A stretch of 64,000 bases of DNA, from positions 30,971-94,970 of the forward strand of contig SHMX01000003.1 in NCBI GenBank assembly GCA_008080745.1, read 5' to 3'. The DNA is from Candidatus Thorarchaeota archaeon. Lineage in GTDB: Archaea > Asgardarchaeota > Thorarchaeia > Thorarchaeales > Thorarchaeaceae. Both the position numbers and the translations under genes were made by a program. The notes under the pieces were generated by a model. The model did no database searches. It was not told the origin of the DNA and was given only the letters and a program-made list of their open reading frames with translations. Below, one piece after another: positions 37,801 to 47,000 of the stretch (position 1 is its first letter; the number at the start of each line of letters is the position of its first letter).

Positions 37801-40795
37801 AACTGATGTATGTTAGAACTCCATCAATGGTAGTTTGGTATCTGTACTGATAATAAATACTATCATAGACCTCCTCGACCTCATAGAGATTTCCATCGAG
37901 ATCGGTCATGTAATACTTGCTATCTCTACTTGACCACCACCATTGTGATATTTCCATGGTGCTACTAACACCATAACGAATGAACTTGTCTTGATTATAT
38001 CGCTCTACTTCTACCTTGTCATAAAATTCAAAGCTTTGTAGGTTCCATTTCTGGTACTCTGAACCACCTTGGTGAACACCTCCATCGATATCAACCCAAT
38101 AGAAGTATTCTGTGCTTCCGTGAATCCAATACCGATGCTCTTCCATTGTAGTAAGGAAAGTATCACCAGTGTTAGTAGTCACATTATAGATGTATGCTAC
38201 ATCATCATAGGTCACATAGATCTTTTCAGAGTCATTTTGACGTTCGTAATAGTAGTAATCCCTATCATTTTGTGGATCCCAGTGATCATAGAAGAAGAAC
38301 TGTTCCCAAGTGTTTCCACTGCTAGGATCGAAGTTCTCATAGACTTTGATGGGGATTATTTCACCATTGATTTCAACATAAGGAATCTCTTTACCAGTGA
38401 GGTAATCTGAGCCCTCATTTGCATTGAGTGTATTATTGTAGTAAGCTAGTTGTTGTGTAATTGGTGCTACGTATATCTGATCACCATTGTATTCGAAGCT
38501 ATTTACCCATTCTCGGTCCCAAGATAGTATTTCATGATAACCATAGGGTTGGGAATAGTCTTCATGCCAGGTGTTGTTCATAAAGGCAAAGTTCCACCAG
38601 TAACTGGTATCAGCGACAGTTTCACTCATATTAACCAAGAAAGAAACAACGAGATCGCCACCATCTGTCCAATTATTGAAACTAGATATCTGACAGAAAT
38701 CAGCGGTTATAGCAGCCTCGGGGCTTCTTGGAGGTATGTATTCCTCCTGCCATTTTCCTTCAGCTTGATTATAGTACCACCATTGCCAGTGCCAGCCTTC
38801 AACCTCAGTCCACTCCCACTCCCAGTACTCGCCATAAGCCCAGTCCCAGGTATTGGTAGCTTCATTATATTCATAGTGCCAGCCAGTAGCATTCGTGTAA
38901 ACAAAATCCCAGTAGGTACCATAAGTGTAGTTGTATTTCTCTGTTCGATTGAACGCTGTAAAGGTAGGATTGCCGAGCATATCAAGAGTTACTTGATATG
39001 TGAGTTGAGAATACCAAGATTCTTCCTCACTCCAGTAACCATCATATGCATTTAGAGAGAATCTAGCTCCGTCGATAGAAGCAGCTACTTGTGCACCACC
39101 CTGAAGTCTACCGCGAACCATGAAGTTCTCACCTTTATCAGTATGGAACATCCAGCTATTGGGTTCAGAACCATCTTCAAAGAGAATCTTTGCAATAGTA
39201 ACAGGGGTTTCGATTGCGATTTCTTTGGCATCTTCATATTCATTCCAAGTCATTGGAGAACCATCTCCACCTGCATTGGGCCAGTATTGATAACCATCTG
39301 CACCCATGACGAAATCTTCAAAGTAGAATGTATGTTGATTAGAAACAGGCATATCTTCTGTGAAATGTCCCACAAAATCAACAACAAGTTCTCCGCGTGC
39401 AGTGTAAGCGATACACTCTGATTCATTTAGCTCAAAGAGGTTTGGAAAATCAGTAGGTATTGATTTTAAAACGAGTTCTTCTTCGTCCCAGATACCCTCA
39501 ACATAGTGGTCATAAGGATAGACCCATGCTCTATATCCAACCATTGTATCGAAATTCTCAGTTATGGCATTGTAAATTAGATAGAGGTTCATCTTTTTGG
39601 ATTCATTCCGGAGAACAACATCATAAGAACCAGTCTGAGTGGTTTCATTCCAAATCCATTCAAGGGCATAATATTGTACATCCTCGAATGTGGCGATATC
39701 AACATACTCTCGTCGTTGGTATTCACCGAATACCTCTCGTTGATATGATACTTCAACAGTTTCATCCCAGACATAGGTCTCCAGAGTGTTGTTGTATATC
39801 CAACCACCATTGGTAGTGACGGTTTCCCAGTGTAATCCAGATTCATTTACCCAAGTTTCAATTGAGTAGGGCATATCAAATACCAGGGAAGCATATTCAA
39901 TTTCACCAGTGATATTGAAACGCATAGTAAAGTCAGTTTCACGACTAACAGAGTATAAGGTATCTCCATCTTGGTCAAGCTTCTGAAGTGTGAAGGAACC
40001 ACCATAAGAGAAGCTCCATGCATCCTCCCAAGCTATACCAACCGCAATTCCTTGAAACTCGTAACCACTTCCGTAGTTATAGGATCCAATTGAGTTCCAG
40101 TTCTTATCCAATACCGTCATGTCTAGTTGGAAAAGTCCAATTGGAGCACGATTATTGAACTGTACTCTGAATTCTACATAGTATGTATTCGCATCAGAAT
40201 GATTTGAACAGCTATCGATATCCAAATCCATGAAAGGATCAGTTGGATAGGGGTCAGCTAAGCTCATATTTCTAAGATTGGTATAGATCCACCAGGGTTC
40301 CCATGTGTACTCCATATCCTCATAAGATATGGTAAAGTCAGCACTGAAATTCTCCCAGTCATCTGTCATATACCAACCATGTAGTTCTACACGGCCAAGT
40401 TCTCCATTATCGAATACATTCTTTGGAATTATCGTTTTGATAGTAATCCATTCATTGATATCTACATACTCATCTTGTTGCATCAGATATCCTGTGGAAT
40501 TGTATATCTCGAATCGTGGAGATGGACCGAATAACCAATTTTTGTTATCCCAAGACCATTCATCGCTTGTCGTGTTTGCATCCTGATGCCATGAAACATA
40601 TGTACCATTCTCTTCATGGGGCATATATGGGTCATAAGCAGTGTGGGGTTGAATTGAAGTTACATCTGTTGTATAATCATAAGTAGTAACAGGTACCGCA
40701 GAATTCGACCCTACTGCAATCATGGAAACAAGGAACAACGCAACAGATACAAGTGATAGAATTGTCTTTTGTCTATATCGTCGCATCTTCATCAT
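34889..40795 (-). CDS. Giant (1968 aa) aromatic-rich, sequon-rich surface protein with signal peptide and C-terminal TM anchor
   Basis: N-terminal signal ILSLVSVALFLVSMIAVGS; C-terminal TTTSPTGPENPGGELPMDLLILLGGAGVVVILVVILASRRKK; many NxT/S sequons; uninterrupted ORF. Confidence 0.8.
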   Translation of the reverse strand: MMKMRRYRQKTILSLVSVALFLVSMIAVGSNSAVPVTTYDYTTDVTSIQPHTAYDPYMPHEENGTYVSWHQDANTTSDEWSWDNKNWLFGPSPRFEIYNSTGYLMQQDEYVDINEWITIKTIIPKNVFDNGELGRVELHGWYMTDDWENFSADFTISYEDMEYTWEPWWIYTNLRNMSLADPYPTDPFMDLDIDSCSNHSDANTYYVEFRVQFNNRAPIGLFQLDMTVLDKNWNSIGSYNYGSGYEFQGIAVGIAWEDAWSFSYGGSFTLQKLDQDGDTLYSVSRETDFTMRFNITGEIEYASLVFDMPYSIETWVNESGLHWETVTTNGGWIYNNTLETYVWDETVEVSYQREVFGEYQRREYVDIATFEDVQYYALEWIWNETTQTGSYDVVLRNESKKMNLYLIYNAITENFDTMVGYRAWVYPYDHYVEGIWDEEELVLKSIPTDFPNLFELNESECIAYTARGELVVDFVGHFTEDMPVSNQHTFYFEDFVMGADGYQYWPNAGGDGSPMTWNEYEDAKEIAIETPVTIAKILFEDGSEPNSWMFHTDKGENFMVRGRLQGGAQVAASIDGARFSLNAYDGYWSEEESWYSQLTYQVTLDMLGNPTFTAFNRTEKYNYTYGTYWDFVYTNATGWHYEYNEATNTWDWAYGEYWEWEWTEVEGWHWQWWYYNQAEGKWQEEYIPPRSPEAAITADFCQISSFNNWTDGGDLVVSFLVNMSETVADTSYWWNFAFMNNTWHEDYSQPYGYHEILSWDREWVNSFEYNGDQIYVAPITQQLAYYNNTLNANEGSDYLTGKEIPYVEINGEIIPIKVYENFDPSSGNTWEQFFFYDHWDPQNDRDYYYYERQNDSEKIYVTYDDVAYIYNVTTNTGDTFLTTMEEHRYWIHGSTEYFYWVDIDGGVHQGGSEYQKWNLQSFEFYDKVEVERYNQDKFIRYGVSSTMEISQWWWSSRDSKYYMTDLDGNLYEVEEVYDSIYYQYRYQTTIDGVLTYISYPLHYYSMDYDGFERTFVLESWRVHRSWFTEIDAVQYEMPYDGANAEWHSHMEYVDTDGGKVPTLKFAKYLGTYYPVYNMTEFDAWIDVGGTAYNLDEYPNMHYTSANGTDIWNPYMVGRSGDIGTFNDNLGFTVMESIQYEPIWPDSNWPKEYNDTYRYLDLVSNNTDWLVQETYVFRINEYDLNGTTFYSQMTYPESNFIDNVTYYYYKALNGTWVNLTDWIQLPRVATYMAYTYYNDTLADWVFDFNGETYEHLWYGYSFWSFRLVNATASGDIFLNMERGTRPMFNFTYDGTEVTAAASLESIKRVRQRWGHPMVYGLEPIDSTVNKNFNELVIGVPRWGMWGVQSWTTNPDNGALDLDGNLDTTTDQYFVKEEYSSTDSWTHTWDRMSVHIDWDPNATLYGDNMDIHSWMGLDTFTWTYEWNQTFYWYDANTFSPLSESEMADVTATLLTEEGDPQPGYWDLSWMAKNVTWTDIVAEAEANGWDWITSNEQSWTWLSFGVGQDYGTSYIEDDIEHWLGINMHYEYSGLMIWEDENKNDQMDVDLTDPGSGELSHYLIPDSVNSVEFVTPGVAYGNTNESDYMRLNLTDEVTWGVTFNEVNGTVFPYTLRGYWGWYDGIQEGSDLRTFDERPTKISIDELSFLVHFQGHINETAGAINNYADIKVDNYVGNWDVDRSGGRDNLVNRSLALNYFADVTMSDYYTVNANGTEATSDMTVSSATFDFATSGAKFAEMIMGGVAYDWGKNTSQRYDVLSYTTPMNTFQTAFQSQNGQSATGWSFSSNMFYVTIGFPEWDGYSVYQDPVFVGYTSANGGSQGGPITGVEFSTFSVSPSIPTSTDNVEIGVDIFTDVENYDVYLLYGINTDESTWTMVDMNNEYGSHWTGIIEAFPDGTQVFFKVLVVADGQNYPSQVGSYIVGQGVVTVTTTSPTGPENPGGELPMDLLILLGGAGVVVILVVILASRRKK

Positions 40796-41004
40796 TTCTC
40801 CTAGTGCGCCTACCTATCATCCTCACTCCTGAGTTATCTGTGAGTAATCATCCTTGGAGTAAGGAATCCTCAAGGCAAGTGGCGCGCCTTACAGAGTCTA
40901 AGCATACTCCGAAATATCAAAATATAAACTCATACACGATATACCCAATCTCAAAATAGTCTAGTAGTGTTCTATTTTTCGAGAATCAAGAAAAAAGAGA
41001 GAAA

Positions 41005-41027
41005 GAAGCAGACTTGCTGTCTGCTTC
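41005..41027 (-). terminator. Intrinsic-terminator-like hairpin after the 2265-aa gene
   Basis: GAAGCAGAC-ttgct-GTCTGCTTC; minus-strand tail TTTCTCTCTTTTTTCTT. Confidence 0.6.
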
Positions 41028-41035
41028 CGTATAAT

Positions 41036-44000
41036 CTATCCGCGTCGCTTGATCAGAACTACAATCAGGAGTATTACAACCACTCCAGCAACTCCAGCAG
41101 CAACCATCATGAGTGTTCCCACATCAATGGGTGTGCTGGGACCAGGTCCGGTCGTTGTTGTGGTAGTATCAGTTGGTTCTTCCTGAACAGTGTAGCTATG
41201 AGTGTTACAGACGTTCTCATTGCCTAGGGTGTCATATGCAACAATGCGATATGTCACAGTAGTGCCCACAGCCTGAGCGGGAATGTCACCAGAGTAGACA
41301 TCTCCACTTCCAGTCATAGTGACATTGATCCAATCACCACTTCCAATACGATACTGTAGAATGACATCATCAACACCTGTACTGTCCAATATAGTAGCTG
41401 AAACAGTTACCACATCGTCAGGTCGTGGAGTTGAAGGTTCAATGCTGACATCTAATACGGATGGCCCACTGACATCAGGACCAGAGGCGTAGAAGTGGAA
41501 GGTATCGGAATCAGACTCTACTCCATTTCCAGCACCGTCAATCGCTAGGACGTGGAAGGAAACATAGGAGTCTTCTGGTTGATTAGGAATCGTTCCTTCG
41601 TAGGTATCTCCGCTAGTTACAGTCATGGTGACATTATGTTCAACAGATTGACTATCCGAATAGGTGAGTATGACCTCTGAGAGACCAGAACCACCAGTAT
41701 CGGTGACATCTGCGCTGACGATAGCAATCTCCTTACCTTCAGAATCTGTGCCATTTCTAACACTCTGATTCGTGATTTGGGGATCGATATTATCAGGGAA
41801 GGTATAGCTCTGCTGACTTGATACACCCTCGTTGTCTGCTCCATCAATAGCAACAACTACGTAATTGTAGTCATATTGACCAGCTTGAGACCGAGAGATA
41901 TCTGCCTCCCATCTGTTACTCGCTGTGTTGAATGTAGCACTGACATTAGCGTTTGTATCAGTATTCATGACAAGAACATCTGAAACTCCAGAACCAACAT
42001 CTGAAACCTCGATATCGAGATGCAGATTGTTAACAGTACCACTTTCAGTGATACTATCCACTGTCGGACTCGTTGCATCGGATGTACCCGAGGATGAGTA
42101 TCCTACAAAGACGGGATCAACTGTCACCTTGTATCCATCCCACCACTTGAAGTTAATCAAGGTGTAGAATTGGTTTGAAGACACACTGAAAGTAGTAGCA
42201 GTTCCACCAACATCGGACATGTATGTAGCCTCAAAGGCACTCAGGGGTACCGTCTGAGAATCGACAGTTGCATTGAATGATGCGTTCTTCGCCCATGTAT
42301 AGGGTGAACCTCCAAGATTCATTGCCGCGATTGGTACGCTACCAAACAACTTGGCAGTGAAGTTGGAAGAAGCACTGGTTCCAGTGTTCTCTAACTGTGA
42401 ATCAAAGTCATCGTGGTATGTTGCATTGTAAGGTGTATCACCCAATACGATTGACACATCACTGTAAAATGCCAAACCAAGACTGTATCCATCTAGAACG
42501 CTTCGCCCACCAGGAGCATCAACATCCCAGTTACCAACAGTCATGTCGTATTTTATCTCAGCATTGTTAGTAGATTGACCGGTTATTTCACCGCTGAAGT
42601 TTACGGTAATGCCTATCTGATCAACCGAGGCCCCACTTGGACGACTATCAAACGAATTCAAGTCAGTTCCATAGTATTGGCCTTGATACCAGTCCCAATA
42701 GGAGTATTCACCAAATGGGAACACAATCCCTGAAACATTGTTGAAGGTAACACCAAACGTGATGGTCTCATCAACCGCTCTGTAAGCTTCCCCAGTGTCG
42801 CTTGAGTTACCCCAAGCCTCACCTGGTCGCACGAAGCTGACCGATTCAACATCGACAGGCATCCAATAGTGAGTGATTTCAGAGTCATCCATACTCGCTG
42901 TGTTTAGCTCCATAATAGTGCTGTCATCAGTATCGTTCCAAGCAAACATTCCTGCGTACTCGTACCATATGCTGACATCAGCATATACCGTATCAGAACC
43001 GTTCACATATTCAGTCTGGTAATCTTCCGATATCTCCCACCAAAGCCAGCTCCACTCCCGACTATCTTCGACAGCCCAAGCCCAGCCCTCCTCAATTGCC
43101 TGTTGTTTCAGGTCGGCAGAGGTGAAGTTCTCAGCCATCCAAGCAACACCCCAATAGCCAGCATTGGGATGTCCCTCAGAATTGAAGACGGTTGTGTTGA
43201 TGAGATCAAAACGTGAGGAGTTAACAACCTCGCCAGTTTCGACCTCGTACCAGGTGAAGTTATCCCACCAGTATCCAGTCCAATTGACCGTGTACATTCC
43301 CGTATATGAGGACATATAGACCTCGTCCCCAATCAATGTAGAGTTGGGATCCCAGGTAATATCCACCTTAAGGTACTCCTGTGTGATATTATAGGTCTCA
43401 GTGCTATTCCAGGTATTTCTTACAAAGAACTGGTCATCAGTGGTGTCTAAATTACCATCTAGGTCAATAGCTCCATTATTTGGATTGGTAGTCCAAGTAT
43501 CTACACCCCACATGCCAAACTCCGGACTTCCGGTCACAAAGGACCATTGTTCGCGAACTATGGATATTGGTAGAGGAACATAGTCGAGCTTCTTAGAATG
43601 ACCCCAGACTTTGTAAGCCTTATAGATCATATCTCTAGATCCTTTGATGACATATTCCTGAGCATTGTGGCTGAAATTGAAACTGGGTAGGTTGTAGTTT
43701 CGACCACCTTCAGAGAGACTTACTATCTCAAAAGTATCAGTCGAATTAACCAGAGCAACATAGTCTTCAATCTCAAGATTCCAGTAGTCAGAATTTGACG
43801 TCCAATTTTGGATATCAATATTCCAATAATCAACTGTGTAGTTGGTATAGTTATACCAATAACTATTGAACAGAAACTGACCGATATTCGTGGCATTATC
43901 GTAGTCGTCTGGCTCCATCACTTCGATTGTGAATTTTTGCCAGTCATACCATTTGTGCATAGTTCCATTCAGATCATATACATACCAGAACTCAGGTTCG

Positions 44001-47000
44001 TAGTAGTACCTGTCCGCTTCAATATCATACTTCTCAACAGCTTTGTCAGCAACATATGGATCTCCTGTGTAAATAGAGGTTCCATTCTCAAGGGTGATGT
44101 TATAGAAGTAACCACGCTGTAAAGTAGTATAATTCAGGTAAGTACCATCTATAGTTTCAACATATTGGTATGCTGGAGCGGCAGTATTATTCCAGTTGTA
44201 GATAGCAGCATCATTCTGATTATTCAGGTATCCTGAAACCAAATCAAGCCAACCCTGTACCTCGAACTCTCGGGTCTGAGGATTGGTGGTGCCATAAGCT
44301 ACAGTCCAGTCGTGATGACGAATATCAGGTATGAACATACCATCGCGATTGGTAGTCACCCATGGATATTCACTCTCTATTGGATCCCACCGATAATTCT
44401 CATTGGTTCCATACCAAGTAAGGTTGTAGTCAGTCGCTCCAACAGTAGCAATGAAGCCAGAATACTCGTAGCCATATAAAGCGTCAGTATACTTGACTTC
44501 TTCCTTGATTGCTTCAACCCATTGCTCTTCAATGTAGACCCGAGTGTCTGCAGGAGTCTTGTATTTAAGATCCCAGAAGTCCCAAACTTCGGCACCAGGA
44601 TAGGGTAGCTGTTGGTGATTAGATCCTATTTCTGTATAAGCATAGAAATCAACAGCATCCTTTGGTAGAGTTATATCATATCCATTCCATGAACCCTGGT
44701 ACATACGATGCGGCCAAGGACCTCGGAACAACCAATTAAGATCTGAGCCATTGTAATAATAATACTCCCAATTATCGGTAAGTGGACAATACATGTCATA
44801 AACTTTCAATTCTTCCCAGGTCTGATTCACGTAAAGCACATAATGATCAAATTGCCAGAATGGTTCTGTTGCAACGTTTATTGGAATAGTACCATTTGCA
44901 TATACAACAAGATTGCCTTCCTGTACTGGAGTAGTATCATTCATGTTCACTATTGTCGCAGTGGCCCAGGTACTCCAATCAGCAAAAATTTTCGTGCCGT
45001 TTAGAGCATAGATATACTCTTGCTCACTGAGTTTCCAATCTGCATAAAACCTCCAATCAGAGGCATTCATAGATGAGAGGAACCAAGTGCCATCAGAGAA
45101 GGTGGTATTGAAGATTCTACTCTGATAACCGGATTCAATGTATATCTTTGTACCGTTCAATAAACGGTAATAGTATATCCAATTACCAGTGTAAGAACCC
45201 GTTGACGGGTCATATCCATCATCATCCCATTCTTCATAAATGACTGTGTCCCAAGTATAACCGCTCTGATCAGTCTGAGTCAGCGTTCGAACATAGTGTT
45301 TTTGCCCATCTATATGAATCCAATGATCCTTTCGAACCTCATAGAGTTCATCAGTTACATTGTTCCGCATCACAGGTTCTTGATTGGGCGTATCTACAAA
45401 GTATCGATCAGTACCGTTCTCATAGCTATAAACGGAATCTGTGACCCATCCAACAAGAGTATGTTCACCCCACTCCGACTCGTAATCAGTGACCAGACTA
45501 AGGTTACCGTAGAAGTAGTCCCATTCCCATTCCATATCAGGCATATCAGACTGAACTTCGATATCAAAGATGATACGAAGATCATTTCCAATAGTTGTGT
45601 AGGTAAGATTCTCAGCTATTAGAAAGGTTCCGGGCATCACAGTCGCATTTGACTTACGTGGTACCCACTTGGTTGTCCAATCGTTTGCAGTAAAGTTCCA
45701 AATCTTATGTTCCCAATGCCAGCCAGTTATTTCAACTAGCTGCCATTCCCAAACGCCAGGTACAATCTCAATTTCTTGCCAATCCCAATAGCTACTATAC
45801 TCATAGCTTGTACGTTCTGTGAAGTTGTATGCTTTAACTTGGAAGTTGCCTTCAGGTGAACCTTTTACATAGATCTCAACCTCAGAGTATTGAGACCAAT
45901 CAGAGGTTCCATTACTACCCCATTTATGATCCCATGCCCGAAGAACGAAGGCTACACCATCAATATCAGAGGCATATTCTGCTCCTCCCTGCAATCGAGA
46001 TTTGACCTCAAAAGCATCACCATGGTCCACCGCAAACATCCAAGAGGGGTCATAAGGTTGACCATCATGTGTCAATCTGACAACAGCAATAGGGCTCTCA
46101 ACAGATAACTGCCTAAGGGCTTGATATGAAGACTCATCCGTAGATGAAGCTGTTGGTAAGTAAACAAATGGTGCTAATCTTTTGCCATCGGTACTTAGTA
46201 CTTTTTCTTCCACCCAGAGTGGATTTGAATTATCTCCAGTGGGCAGGATTTCTTCGCTGATATGACCTCGGAATGTAACATAGTCATATCCACCAAGTGT
46301 ATAGTTTTCGCTTGTTGTTGTGTTTAGTATGTAAGGTTTAGGAGCCTCACTGTTTGTTGGCCATGGTTCGTAGATTGTTTCTTGATACCATTGGGGACTG
46401 TATCCACTAGGATCATTTGGATCGACAACTAGAGTTTCATTATCGATTGTGTACGAATACTTGGAACTCCATGTTCCATCACTGAAGTTGAAAATCAAAG
46501 CTTGGCGAGCCCAAGCGAAAGATGTCCATTCATGTTGTATGAACCAATCTGAGCCACTCCACTCATAGTGAACCTGTCGGTATTCCTTACCTGGATCTAT
46601 CCACTTGGTACGAGTTTCCCAGTGAAACCCATTTTTGTATACTGTTGTAGTAACAGAAACGGTATCATTCCAATAATAGGTATCAGTTGTGGAATTGTAT
46701 TCCCATCCACCAGTAACTTCCTGAGTCTCAGTATAGGGCCCATAGACCCACTCTTCATCCTCTACAGATTGCGGAAGCTCAATATATACGATAACTGCAC
46801 CAGGATTATCACTCTTGATTTTGGCAGTCATGTTGAAATCTACTCCACGTGTAGCTGAATAGACAGGATTGCCATCATCATCGTAACGATCCCAATAATA
46901 GTAACCACCAGCACCTTGCTGAATGACTTCATCGAAGGACATACCAACAGCTCTGGCGCTTAGTTCATCGTGCTCACTCTCTGCAAGTGTGCCAAGGTTT

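Noticed and set aside
36546-39846. Several plus-strand ORFs of 70-173 codons antisense to the giant 1968-aa gene
   Set aside because: Shadow ORFs caused by biased W/Y/N/T codon content; Cys/His/Ile-rich non-protein-like composition and no recognisable motifs.
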